Source: Heterodera schachtii (taxonomy: Eukaryota; Nematoda; Chromadorea; Rhabditida; Heteroderidae). Taken from it: DNA of 64,000 bases. The translations under genes were made by a program, and so were the position numbers. The notes under the pieces are model-generated. The model searched no databases. It was not told where the DNA came from and saw only the letters and a program-made list of their open reading frames with translations. The stretch covers positions 214,425-278,424 of the forward strand of contig SIJG01000124.1 of the NCBI GenBank assembly GCA_023374025.1. Reading direction: 5' to 3'. This document shows, piece after piece, positions 47,226 through 60,134 of this stretch; the stretch's first letter is position 1; the number at the start of each line of letters is the position of its first letter.

Positions 47226-50200
47226 CACTGAAACCCAAATCTCCCATATTATTTTTGGTATTATTTGGTAAATTTTTAATTAAATATTTAAATTATCAGC
47301 ATTTATTTCCTGCAACTAACTGGATTTGGACGCGTCTAACACTAATTTTACTATGAAGGAAGGAAGGAAAAAACTACAAAACACTAAACATTAAAAAAGC
47401 TAAAAACCGTGCAATGTGAAAGCATAGAAATCCTAAAAAATTATTAATGCATTAATCAGAATTAAGAAACGTTCGAACAAACTTGAAAATTTCATTAAAA
47501 AATTATTATGATTTTATTTTTGTTCAATCTCTTTTAAACTTCACTATATTTTTGAGATTTTAAAGAAAAAGATAATTTGAGCTAAAAATATAAAATATGC
47601 CAAAATTTGTCTCAAAATACAAAACAAAAACTCTCTTTCGCTGCTCCTTCACGTTTAACCCCAAAATTCGAACCTTTTATGAAAAAAAAATTTCAAAAAA
47701 ATTTTGAATTTTGGGTTAAGAGTTCAGAAATTAGTCAAATAGAGTTCATATTCATGAAGCGACCCAGAAAACCTCTAGAAACACGTTTTTAGCATTAAAA
47801 ACGAAAAATTTTAGATTAATATTTTTTTATCAATAATTTATTTTTATATTACTTATTTTTCTTTCTCGAGTCCAAATATTTTATCCTTTCGCTTTTTTAC
47901 AGATGGCACACCTTTTTAAGTTTAATATTTCCTATAATGTATTTTCAATGTTTGTCATCTGGTCTTATTTAAATTGTTTTTAACGTAAAATTATACATAT
48001 TTTATGTTTTTTAACTCTATTTTATTTAAGTTTTTATTTCAGTTTTATTTATTATTGTTCTTCAAGAAATAAATGTTTTAGTTTTTCGTTGAATTAATTT
48101 GAAAAGGTTAAAAATTTATATTTGGATATAATTGACGAATTTTATTCATTTCATTTAAGACAGTAAAAATGTAACCGGGTTAAAAATATATAATAAAATT
48201 ATGAAAAACTGTTTACGGGGCTACAATCTAGTTTAAACATTTTTTTCAAAAATTTCTTATTAAAATGTATAATTTTTATTTTTGTTTTGTGCTTTTTATA
48301 TTAATTGAAAATTAAATTACATTTTCTTAACAATATCATTCAGCTTTAATTATTGTTCTTGTAGTGACTGTGAAATTCAGGTATTGGTTGAATAAACAAA
48401 ATCAATATAGACGTACATATTAAGATTATTTATTTTTCATTAGCAAAATACATTTATTTCAATTAAATGTTATTATTTTTTTACTAGTAGTTGTTTATTT
48501 CATATTAAAACGTTACTTATTAACTTCGATATTAAATTTTTTAATATTTAAATTGTTACAATTATCTTGCTTCATCTCAAGTGAGACATGTATACAATTC
48601 CAATTCATTTTAGGTAAATTTGTTTGTTTAGTAAGAAATTCTATTAAAATAAATGCAATACAGATTTTACTCAGTCGTTTTATTAGCATTTTACAAATTA
48701 TTAATTGGACCATATTATTCGAAAGCTCTTGCGATTTTCTTCAAAATGGCTCGTCTGGAAAAATTATTCATATGCGGAAAAAATGCTATTTAAACAAATA
48801 TTACTTAATTTACCAAATTTAATTTAAACTAAATTTTCTTTTAACTCAAGTTTTTTTCGAATTAATTACTGCCGTCGACAAATTGTTGTATGATTAAAAA
48901 TAATAAAAATATTATAATATGCTAAAAGTTAGCTTTTAAATGAATTAAAAATACTGCAAAGGAAATATATTTAAATAAAAATAGTAGAAAAATTAAAAAT
49001 AACAGACAAGAAAAAACTTTTGATAAAATAATAATTTTAAATCAAATATAATTTAAAAACCCTCTAATTTTGGCAAATATAAAAGAAAATAAAAAACATT
49101 TAAAATGAGTTATGACAAATTTATAGGTTTCATTAACTAAGAAATAAAAAATTTAAAATTCTAAAAGCATCATATTAATGAATTAAGTAATAAAAGGACT
49201 CAAACCAGCAAAAAACAATTAATAAATGAAAATATTAAAAAATAATGGATGAAAATAAAAAATTAAAAAGAAGTGTGATTTAAAATTATAAGGTTCAAAA
49301 ACAAGCAAAACCAAAAGGCTTTGGTTAAAAAAAAAGTTCGTTTCCAATAAATGAAAAAAACAAAAATATTGGAACAAAAAACAAAAATTTTTAATTAATA
49401 ATAAATGTGATATAGTCAATGTTAATTTAATCTATTAAATATTTCATTTAATTTTTAATAAAGAATTATCAAATTTAGCAATATAAATATTAAAATTATC
49501 ATCCAAATCTTATTATGTTGCAAAACAATCCGTAACAATCGAGGTTTCATTTTTATCGTCAAAATTTCTAGTAATTAATTCAATGAATAAATCAAGTCTC
49601 CATCATACAAATGACTCGGCGAAGATATATAGCAAAACAAAATAAATACAAAATAATTATTTATTAATTGAGACTAAATTGTCTGAGGTTTTAATATACA
49701 TTTAATAAATTATAACCTTAATTAACATCCGAATAAATGAGAAATAGTTTAATAGATAAAAGGAATTATTAGTTTATTAGAAAATTAGTCAAAAATGAAC
49801 GAAAATGAATGTAAAGAAAAAAATAAATATATAAAAATTTTCGTGTCAACGAACCACATTCCAAATAATGAGTTTTGGATTGCGTTAGTAAGTAAAATTT
49901 ACACATAAATAAATTAAATTAAATTTTATTATAAACAAAAATATAAATAATTTTATAGAATTAACCTTTATAAATTAATATCAAAGAAGGTCTTTGCAAT
50001 AAAAATAAAACACTAAATTACTTAATTTACTGCAAATATTAATTTTTTATTATCCAAACTGAATCGCACGCCGCTTTTTAGGTAACATCTATTACGCCAT
50101 GCTTGATATTATATGCAAATATGAAGACAAATAAATAAATTCTAATGATTTACTAAATTATAATAAAATTAATTGATATCCAAATAATTTTATTTTTATT

Positions 50201-50935
50201 CAAAGAAATGCATTTAAAAGAAGTAATAAATTGTTCACCATCAAAATTTAAATTATGAAAATATTCTGTTATAGATTTTTTATATAAAAAGAGTTAAAAA
50301 TTCAAGTTAAGATAACTTTAAAAATTCTACTTTTTTATGTCAATTATATTTAATGAATTTATATTAAATTATTATAGTTATAAAAATCATCCTAAAATTA
50401 TAAGGTGAAAATTTGTTATTGTATTTTAATTAAGCTCCGTATAAGACAAATTTATTTATTTTTTTAATTAAAATAATTAAGACTTGCATAAAGTAGTTTG
50501 TTCTCATGTTATAACAAATTACTTTTTAATCACATAAAATAAATTTTTTTACAAGTATTCTCAAAATGAATTACTAAAATAAATTAAATGCAAAAAAATG
50601 ACCTAAAAGATTCAAAATATTTGCTTGATAACGCCTATCGCAATCGATATAACGAGATGAAGCCATATATATAATTATTTTTATTATTTTCTTTGCAATT
50701 TAGATCATCAATAATTAGAAATCACATTTAATTTATTTAATATGTAAATAAAATTTTTTAGTGAAAATCACAAAAGTAATCATTTAGATTTTTTATGTCC
50801 CTATATATAGACAATTAATACCTCAGTTGTTTGCGATAAAACGAATTTCATGACTTAAAAAATAATAATTTTTTAATGAAACCTAAAAATGTTAATTGAT
50901 TTATTTGGTTTGACAAGTCAATAATTTAAATATTA
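47226..50935. other. Desert, mixed then A-rich from ~48.9 kb
   Basis: No gene. Overlapping frames on both strands at 48513-48822 are compositional. From about 49600 to 50020 the sequence resembles 55310-55935 (see repeat entry). Confidence 0.5.
49600..50020 (+). repeat. Diverged repeat, partner at 55310-55935
   Basis: Shared words in the same order include actcggcgaa, aaataaatacaaaataatta, and attaacctttaaa with gatatc(g/a)aagaa. Alignment is loose and interrupted, so either an old duplication or convergence in A-rich DNA is possible; the first is favoured by the order of words. Confidence 0.4.
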
Positions 50936-50943
50936 CCAATAAC
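50936..50943 (+). other. Target-site duplication, left (CCAATAAC)
   Basis: Exact match to 51728-51735 on the other side of the element. Confidence 0.93.
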
Positions 50944-51727
50944 TAGAGACCGACTTTTGAGGCATATGCCTTTTTTTTCTGCGCATTAGTTCTGATATAT
51001 TAAGCATAAATAACACATTTTCCGCTTGGTTTGAGGCTTCTACGTTGACTTTTATTATGCCTTTTTCGGGATTTTCGTGCCTTAAATGCCTTTTTTGGCA
51101 TTTTTCCCTTTTGGTGCCTTTTTTGGCGTTTTTTCCGAAAAATTCCATAAAATAATGCAATAAAATTGGGAAAATACACCCCCTAAGAAATGATTTGAAA
51201 TTTTTTCAAAAACTTGGCCATCGCCGCTCACATTGGCTTTACATTCTTTGTAAAGGATATTGATATGTCAAAAAGGAAAAGCTTCATATCTCGGCCAGAA
51301 GCTTCATTTAGCAAAAATAAAAAAAATTTTATAATACAAAGGGGGGGTAATCTACCTACCCTGTAAGTTTCATTCGGAAGTCCCACCGTCACTTGGGTAC
51401 CTCTCCTTTGTAAGAATTGAAAATTTTCCTAAAAAATTGATCGCCAAAATTTCATTTTTTTCTTGATAATAAATTTTAGGTTTAAAAATTTTCCTTCTTC
51501 GAAAAACAATTTAAAATATTTAATAATCTTTTAAATGACCAAAATTAATTTTTTGGTTAACTTTTACATGTTTTTGCTCCCTAAAAATCTTTAATAAAAA
51601 AATTTTAAATGCCTTTTTTCATGCCTTTTTCGGAATTTTCGTGCCTTTTCATGCCTTTTTTTCAATTTTTTCGTTCCTTTTATAGTGCCTTTTTCGCGAT
51701 TTTTGGTGCCTTTTTAGTCGGTCTCTA
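50944..51727. mobile_element. Complete hAT-type MITE, 784 bp, with TSD CCAATAAC
   Basis: Inverted termini share 12 bases, TAGAGACCGACT, and both continue to an aggca word. The flanks are identical 8-mers. The subterminal zones are packed with tgccttttt-type repeats, more on the right (about 51610-51710) than on the left (50960-51130). Such repeated subterminal words are where hAT transposases usually bind. The interior contains a G+C-richer stretch (51225-51420). No transposase; a 75-codon minus frame at 50933-51160 reads through the terminal repeats and is not a gene. A remnant of the same family is at 8675-8765. Confidence 0.95.
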
Positions 51728-51735
51728 CCAATAAC
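51728..51735 (+). other. Target-site duplication, right (CCAATAAC)
   Basis: Exact match to 50936-50943. Confidence 0.93.
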
Positions 51736-54700
51736 AAACAAATTAAGGAATTGAATGATTATTATTACATCTTTAATTTATATTTTACTGATGCCGAGAT
51801 TGTACATGTTTAGAAGGCACAAAAAAGTCATGGATGCTGGAAGATGCTAATAATACAATAAAAAATGTTAATTATTTCACATAATAAGTAGACATTAATG
51901 TAGGATCAACAATCCTGGATAATATAGCAGGGCCATCATCTTCAGTGGCATTTCTAATTTCAAAACCTTACAGCACAAAATTAATAATTAACAGATATAA
52001 TTATGTGTTTTATATATTTTGTATAGCGAAATAACAACTAACTAAAATGATACAAATTTATTTAAAAATATATAGCCTATGAATTAAAAATAAAAATAAA
52101 ATGCCTATCAAATAAAAAAATCATTCCTCTTTTCGTTCACGCGATATATAAATTTGTAAAAATAAAAATAGATAAAATTAAAAATATAATAATTATCGTA
52201 TGCGTAAAAAATTAATTGATATATGCAACAATTTATTTTACAGGAATAAAATCTTTTATTAAGCGAAAAATTTTAAGTCAGACATGAACGATTTTGATTA
52301 TCATGAAGATCTCATGAATTAAATAATAATTAAACCAAAGAATGAAAATAAATAAAAACAAAACATTTTTAAATAAATTTAAAAAAAAGAAGAAAAATAA
52401 AGAAAAATAAAGTCAAATAATTAAAAACTATGAATAAACCATAAAAATAATTATTAATTATACATTGAGCAACAGAAATAGATGCTTACAAAGCTAAAAT
52501 AACAAAATAATTATTTTGAAAAGAGATATAGCCGACCTAAATTTATAATTTAAAATTATAAAAAATGAAACACTTTGTTTGACATGGAGAAAGCAGCGTC
52601 AGTTGCAAACAAGAGAAAAATAAAACTATTCGGCTATTTGTATAAATGTATATAAAAAGCAAAAATAAAAACCGAATTTATTTAATAAATCTTTTAATTA
52701 AATATTGCAAATAAGCATTACTGAAGCGACAAACATCACTTATTATTTAAAAATTGCGATTATTCTAATAACTAAACGCACAGTAAAAATAAAGTCCAAC
52801 GAATATAATAATTATTACTCAAAACATTTAATAGCTATTGTTATATTTTTAAAATGAAACCAAATTTTTTCAATTATCTAATAAAATTAAATACAAACAA
52901 TCTCCTATAAAAAAGTCTTACATGAATCGAAATTTACTAACAAATATAATAAAATAATTAAGTTTTAAGAAATTAATAATCAATTTTAAATTAAACAAAA
53001 AAAATTTTAGTCAAAAGTAACAGCATGCAATATTCTTAAGTGTTGCTTCAGTGCGAGTTGCTTTAAAAATATAAATGAATATACCAAAAATCAAAAAACA
53101 AGGAAGAAGAATACCTTTGAGGTGGAGAACTATGAAAATTAGTTACTTTTGAGAATTAAATCTTAAAATATTATTTTTTATTTAAATACAAATCATAAAC
53201 ACATATAAAAATCTAAAATATTTACATAATTTTGAAAAAAAATGTTCTTAAAAAATAACTTACATAGTCACCAACAATAAATGTGTAAAATTTGGCTAAT
53301 ACTAAAACTTATAAAATGATGAAAAGATAATTTTTTGAGAATAAAATAATTTGTATTAATTATGAAAACAATGGAAAATAATAAAAGAAAAGGTTAATTA
53401 AAGAATTAAATAAATAAATAGAACTCATTAATTGTATAAAATACAAAATTAAAATTATTAAGATAATAGGGTGAACAATATTAAAATAAAAAATAGTCAA
53501 ATAAGTCATAAAAATTGATGCAGAAGCATTGAAAAATTTACATTTTCATTAATATATTAAAAACGGTAATTATGTTTTTTCTTAGTAAGAAAATTAATAT
53601 AAATTGACATTGAGACAATATTTGTTAGATTTAAAGCAAATAAAGATTGCTTGCTAAAATTATGAAATTATTAATAAATCATTTAAAGAAAACAAAGCCG
53701 AGTTTATAATAATTGAAAATTAATTTAGCTCCTAAAAAAAATAAATTGATATTATTGTTTTAAAGATTTACGAACATCAAAAGTCTTATAACGTCGCAAA
53801 TTTAGATTCCAAAATAAACCAATTTTATTAAAATTTTGTCATTCTTTTTATGTATTTTGCTTACAGAAGTATAAAAAAATAAACATATAGAATAAATTTA
53901 TAATGCAAAAAAAAACAAAAAAATCTGTAACCCAATTTTGATTAAATAATTAAATATTTATAAAATTAAAAATAACAACAACAAAAGAAACTTAAATTCT
54001 AATAAAATCGATTATATAATGGTCCTTAGTGATATTACTTAAGCGACGAATAACGGCGCGAAGTATAATATTGATTTTTAAATAAAATGATATTAATTAT
54101 TTGCCTTAATAAATTAAAGCATTCAAAATATTATCATTTAAAAAAATTCTTTACTCAAGAAATATTTATACTATTAGATTATGAAATTTTTAAAAAGTTG
54201 AAATAATTAAAAAAAAATTTAAGATACTGATAATTTATTTTAAAATTATTTAATAAAATAATATTCATGAGTGAATTGAACCAAAAAAACAACTTTTAAA
54301 TATTCGGAAAATTTTTCAAAGGAGCAGGTCCGTCGATTTCCCAACAAAAAAAATTTACAAACAAGAAATTAAAAAATAAAATAAAATTTAATTTAAATTA
54401 TGATTAAAAAACTAATTATATAACTGTATTTATAATTAATTAAAAGTTCATAAAAATATTAATAAAATAAACAAAAAATTCGTATATAAATAAATAAAAT
54501 AATTAACAATGATCAAATTATTTCTTTATTTGAAATTTAAGAAATTTAAAATTCATTAAAAATTCTTTAAAAATTCTCAAGAATTAAATAAATGACGACA
54601 GAAAAAAAAAGTAAAATAAACTAACATTTGTGAAATTATAATAATAAAAAAACGTATTAAGGTTTCTGTGGTTAAATAAAAAGCAAATATTAAAGTAATT

Positions 54701-56081
54701 TTCGACTTTAAAAAGTATTGAACTTACAACAATTTTAATAAGCAAGTAAAACTTAATTTTCATAAGTCAATAATTTCGGTGAAAGGATAAAATATTTTAT
54801 TCGCTAAAATATTGAAAATTTATACTTTATCTATTATTAAAATTTATAAAAATATCAAAAGAAACTTTATTTACTTCAACAAAACAGGATGGATTGTTGA
54901 TTAGCCATCTACGCCAACAAGAATAAAATTGAATAAGATTAATAAAACACACAAATGTAATAAAAATTATTTAGCTTTAAAATTCAAATAATATTACATA
55001 AAAAAATGAAAATTACTATAATAAAATGAATTTGGTTTATCCAATATAATAAAATAATAAATTTTAATAAAGTTTAAAAAACAAAAAACATTAAAAGAAA
55101 ATTAATTTTATTAGAAATAAATGAAAAGAATACAAAAATATATCAAAAATGTGAAGAACTGCAGAAGTTGAAATTTTTATTTAAGTGCACAGCGAGATTA
55201 TAATACTAACTAAATATGGTTCATTATATTAATTAAAATATACCACAAAATTTAATTAATTTTAATACAATTTTACAAAGGTATTTTTAAATAATTCGTG
55301 TGAAATACAACATAACTCGGCGAAAAAAAATATATTGCAAATGAAAAATAAATACAAAATAATTATTTAATTATTGATTCTAAATTGTGGATGGGTTATT
55401 ATAATTTAATAAAATAACGTCTTAATAAACAACAGATTCAAATAAATAGGAAAGTTTTATTAGCCAAAAAAATTGAATATGTTGTAAAATTCCAGACGAA
55501 TAGCAACAAAATAAAATATTTAACTTCTTTAAAATGCATTCATAAAATATTTAAAAACAAAATAGTTGAAGAAAGGAATAAAAAACAAACATTAATGATG
55601 ATAGTTGAATTTTTTAATTTAAATATCAACAAAGCATATATAAAAAATTAGATTGACCACTTATATGTAATTGTCACAAGCCTTGACATGAGATGCACAA
55701 AATAAATAATATAAAATCTTTATAAGTTATTTTTATTCTTTAAATTAAAATAACTAAAAAAATATGTGAATTAATTATCATTTTTCATAAAAAAATGTAA
55801 TTTCCAAGAATCATGAAAATACAAAAATAACAAACTTCTTATATAAAATGGTGATATTAAGAGAAAAAAATTTTAATTTATAAACATAAACAAATAAATT
55901 TTTATTGAATTAACCTTTAAATTTGATATCGAAGAAAGATGATTTTTAGTAAAACAAAAAATTTAAACGAAGTTAAATATATAGCTATTAAACGATTTAT
56001 AAATTGTTTTATTTTTGCCAATATTATCATTTTTATTTGAATACAAAAATATAAAATGAATTCTTTAGTAAAACAAAAAAT
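51736..56081. other. Strongly A-rich desert
   Basis: Dense in AAATAAA-type words on the + strand, with C more common than G by eye. No open frame of note on either strand. Small G+C patches (54040-54060 acgaataacggcgcgaag, 54905 atctacgccaac) are isolated. Confidence 0.55.
55310..55935 (+). repeat. Diverged repeat, partner at 49600-50020
   Basis: See 49600-50020. It lies just outside the left palindrome arm. Confidence 0.35.
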
Positions 56082-57080
56082 AATTAAGAAATCTTATTTT
56101 ATACAAATCAAAAATAAATAAATATTAAATGTTAAACTAGGTAAAAAGAAACTAATTATTTAAAAAATAAATTAATATGGACGAAAGCTTCCGAAAAGTT
56201 AAACTCTTCATCATTGCAATAGAAATAAATAAAAAATTAAATCAAGTTTTTAAAAATTTAAGCAGTTAAATTAACTACTATGAAAAAAAATTATCTTGTT
56301 AATATCAATTCTATAAAGAATTTATTGGTAATTATAAATCAAATATGAAGAATAAAATTAAAATGGAATGTCTCAAGGCATTTAATTCCTATCGGAAAAG
56401 GGCCTCGCGATTTATTTGAAAAATGTTTCTAAAAAAGCAATTAATGATTCAAAAATATAAATATAATTAATTTATTCTGATGCTCATCTTCATTTGAAAA
56501 CCGAAAACCTGCGCTTTAATAATTATTTAAGAAAAACAAATTTATTATTAAACAATTCATGAGTTATTTAAATAAAAACTTGAAAATATTTATAAAATGA
56601 TTTTAAAAGTTTAAAGCAATATTATTTAAAATAAAAAAGTATCAAAGAAAAAATGGAAAAATAAAATATTAGTTTAAATAGACTGTAAAATTTTATATAG
56701 AATTTAAAGAGTTCTACAAATAATTGTCTAGCCAGAATGGAAGCAAATGCTATTGCTATACCTACATGAAATAAAAATTTAAAATTATAATAACAAATTT
56801 ATGAAAAAGAAAAATTAGTAATAATAATATTTTAATCCTTGAATAATCAATAGCTTTGTAAACAGAGAAATAAATACCATTAATTAGTATAAATTTAAAA
56901 GACAAATAAAACGTATAAAAACAGTAAAAAATAAATAGGAATTAAACATATGAAAACGTATTAATTAATACCTAAAGGTAAAAAAGACAAAGAATAAAAA
57001 TAATGAATTGAATAAAAAAATATGATTTTTTATCAATTAAGACATTAAAAAATTTAATTAGAAAAACAAAAAATTTTGAT

Positions 57081-57294
57081 AATGTGATAATACACCAACT
57101 TTTTTTAGCTGAAATATATATTATTTTGATAATCTCATGTCTATATGACCAGCTTCATGGCTTCTTGTGCGAGCCGTTTTTTATTTCATCATCAATTTGT
57201 TATATAATTTTCTTTTTGCTCTTAAAATGTCTTTGCTAAATTAATTTTAATTGAATTATATAATATAATGATATTTATCGATGCAATAATCAAT
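57081..57294 (+). repeat. Dispersed ~210 bp repeat, copy 2
   Basis: Same orientation as 5311-5523. Lies within the left palindrome arm. Confidence 0.8.
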
Positions 57295-58384
57295 CATTTA
57301 ACTACTATTTATTTTGATATAAAACGATACTTAAATTGTTAAATGGATAAAAAAGCACAATTTGTGCCAAAATTTGGCTGGTTTAACGTATATTTTGAAA
57401 AAAAAATTTACAATTTGTTCGGGTCCGGGGTTTACTTTGTAAAAATTTTGGTACCTTCGAATGATCAGAAACTAAACAATTTAAAGCAGAAATAATAAAT
57501 ATTAATAAGTTTTAGAATAATCCAATTTTGTGTAAAAAATTTTAAATTGTATTTAACTTTCAAATTTGTAAAGAGATTGTAATGTTTTCGATATAACATA
57601 TGCATTTTTTAAAATAAATTGATCTTTTTATTTTAATTTATTTTGACGATCAAATTTAAAAAAATTTATTTTGCAATTTTTATAAATTCAAATAAAATAT
57701 TTAAGTTTCAACAAAAAAATACAACACATAAAAAAGAACAAGAAAATGAATTGCTTCCCATTAAAAATTTATATTCTAAGCAAAAACGCAATAAATAACT
57801 TTTAAATATATAACATAATTAAATCTCAAAAAATCTTAATGTAAATATGAAAAGTTCAAGTGTCAAAATTTAAACACATAAAACTGTTATATTGCAAAGA
57901 TAAAAGAGATACTTTAGTTTTTCTTAATCAGCTTACTCCAACTTTTTTCTTAATGAGCTAATTACATCAAATGATTATAACGGAGAAAATTTAAATATTT
58001 CAATATAAAACCAAGAAACTTTCGAAATAATTTAATTTCATTTATTGCTTGATTACTTATTAGACAGTTTAAGCTGAGCAGAAAACAAAGTATTAAATTG
58101 TGACAAAAAGATAAAACGAAATTTCTTACACAAGAGATTAACATTAAATAAGAAAAAAAAGCCATCAAAATATATGATACATAATTATTCTGATGTTAAA
58201 TCTGGTGCAATTTTTTTATTGAGAAAAAAAAATTAATAAATATTTTAATTGTTTTCTTTTTTTCCTTTTTATTAAAAATAATTAAAGGTGGGTTTCATTT
58301 ATAAATAATTTAAGTTTTCGCTTCATTTTAGAATCTAGTGGAAAAATGAAAAGGATTTAATTAAAATATTAAAGTGAATAGAGT

Positions 58385-58594
58385 TTAAAAAAATTCAGGG
58401 ATTGGTTTCCGCAAAAAAATTCTTTCGGATCCTTTCATTACAGACCGAGAGCTATCGATGGGTAAATATTTTGACCATTTTGGGTTCTGGGCCATAAGAT
58501 TAATATTTCCAATTTGACATTTTCCAAAAACAAAGATTAACTTGAACTTACACTTCCTATCAGTATGACTTAAAAGGAAAGGTATTGGGGCCAC
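58385..58594 (-). other. 69-codon open frame, identical in both palindrome arms
   Basis: The frame (first codon GTG; first ATG gives 36 aa starting MAQNPKWSKYLP) contains KCKFKLIFVFGKCQIG and ends PIPEFF before TAA. The two arms preserve it exactly, but the arms are nearly identical everywhere, so this alone is not evidence of selection. The surrounding ~300 bp is G+C-richer and more complex than the rest of the arm. No family is recognised. It may be part of a decayed repeat interior. Confidence 0.2.
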
Positions 58595-58757
58595 TAACTA
58601 TTCAGATATTCTTTACCAATTGGGTCCATTTTTCCAATTTGCATTCGCATTCCTACCAACCAATTTTGACCCTTTCTTCCAAGCAAATTTATATTAAAGA
58701 TAATACAACACATTAAATTTTGAATAATCATCAATTACTCAAATAAACTAAATAAAA

Positions 58758-58926
58758 GATGAATTTAATTATAATATATTATCACAAAACGTTTTTGGAA
58801 TTTTTAGGAGTGTTGAGTAAGTGCCGAACGTTATCGACTTCTGAAATCCCACTGTCATTTCTATGGTGTCATTGCTCTGAATAACGCTCTATGGAGAAAT
58901 AGAATTTTTCTCAGATTTGTTATTAT
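58758..58926. other. Palindrome spacer, left part
   Basis: Single-copy sequence between the left arm and the MITE, with a complex stretch (gtaagtgccgaacgttatcg and on). It does not match the right spacer part (59532-59761), so the loop was asymmetric before the insertion. The last eight bases are the left target-site duplication GTTATTAT (58919-58926). Confidence 0.7.
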
Positions 58927-59531
58927 TAGGGATTCTTTTTTTAGGCAAATGCCTAAAATTTCTGCGCACTTAATACGCTTAGATAAGCACGAAAAAAGCA
59001 TTTTCCACTTGGTTTGGGGTGTCTACGATGACTTTTATAATGCCTATTTTTGCCTATTTTGGACTTTTTGTGCTTAATGCCTATTTGCCTATTTTTGTGC
59101 CTATTTCGCCATTTTTGAGGACTTTTTCAGGATTTCCGGAAAAATAGTTAACAAAAATGCAATAAAAATGAAAAATACACCCCTAAGAATCACTTGAAAT
59201 TTTTTCGAAAATATACACCCGTAAGAATTGAAAAATTTTTTCACAAAAATTGATCCTCAAAATTCAATTATTTTTTCATAATAAAAATTTTGGTTTAAAA
59301 AATTATTTTTATCGAAAACAACTTTAAAACAATTGAAATATGGGCAAAATAAGTTTTTTGATTAATTTTTACGTGTTTTGCTGCCTAAAAAGCTTTAATA
59401 AAAAAATTTTTTTGCCTATTTTAGTGCCTATTTGAGGGTTTTTGTGCCTATTTGGTGCTTATTTTGCGATTTTTTTCTGCCTTTTTAGGTGCCTATTTCG
59501 TGATTTTTTGTGCCTAAAAAAAGAATCCCTA
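58927..59531. mobile_element. Complete hAT-type MITE, 605 bp, with TSD GTTATTAT
   Basis: Perfect 21-bp inverted termini starting TAGGGATTCTTTTTTTAGG. Identical 8-mers GTTATTAT lie at 58919-58926 and 59532-59539, fitting the nTnnnnAn hAT target pattern. Both subterminal zones repeat tgcctattt-type words. Over the interior it parallels the 784-bp element at 50944-51727 (shared order: gcgcactta / gcgcattag, cacttggtttgggg / cgcttggtttgagg, atacacccctaaga, acgtgtttt / acatgttttt). These are therefore related families with different ends. No coding capacity. Confidence 0.96.
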
Positions 59532-59761
59532 GTTATTATTTTATTTTGTCAGATTTATGTAATGCAATTACTTTATTAATTCTCTTTATTTTATTTTTAA
59601 TTTTTCAATTTTTTATATCGCATTTAATTCTGGATCATGTTTTAATGGGACATTTCGTTTGAATTGCTATTAAAATTTCCAAAGTACTTTTTTATTTGGA
59701 CATTGTGAATTTTTTTAATAGATAATTGCAGAAAAATGCATTTGCATACTTTATAATATTG
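59532..59761. other. Palindrome spacer, right part
   Basis: Begins with the right target-site duplication GTTATTAT, then T-rich single-copy DNA up to the right arm. Nothing else recognised. Confidence 0.7.
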
Positions 59762-59924
59762 ATTTATTTAGTTTATTTGAGTAATTGATGATTATTCAAA
59801 ATTTAATGTGTTGTATTATCTTTAATATAAATTTGCTTGGAAGAAAGGGTCAAAATTGGTTGGTAGGAATGCGAATGCAAATTGGAAAAATGGACCCAAT
59901 TGGTAAAGAATATCTGAATAGTTA

Positions 59925-60134
59925 GTGGCCCCAATACCTTTCCTTTTAAGTCATACTGATAGGAAGTGTAAGTTCAAGTTAATCTTTGTTTTTGGAAAAT
60001 GTCAAATTGGAAATATTAATCTTATGGCCCAGAACCCAAAATGGTCAAAATATTTACCCATCGATAGCTCTCGGTCTGTAATGAAAGGATCCGAAAGAAT
60101 TTTTTTGCGGAAACCAATCCCTGAATTTTTTTAA
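59925..60134 (+). other. 69-codon open frame, right-arm copy
   Basis: Same reading as the minus-strand frame at 58385-58594; GTG first codon, preceded in frame by TAG. Described there. Confidence 0.2.

Larger units (their letters stand above)
56082..58757 (+). repeat. Large palindrome, left arm (~2.68 kb)
   Basis: Reverse complement of 59762-62432. Matching positions sum to 118514-118519 throughout, so only a few bases of net indel separate the arms, and only scattered substitutions were seen (for example catcatcaatttg against catcttcaatttg). Contains a copy of the 5.3 kb dispersed repeat (57081-57294) and the short frame at 58385-58594. Homology ends outward near taattaagaaatc. Confidence 0.95.

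Noticed and set aside
37936..59531. hAT transposase gene
   Set aside because: All four complete elements are 520-1296 bp and none contains a frame of transposase size. No transposase-like segment was seen elsewhere in the window.
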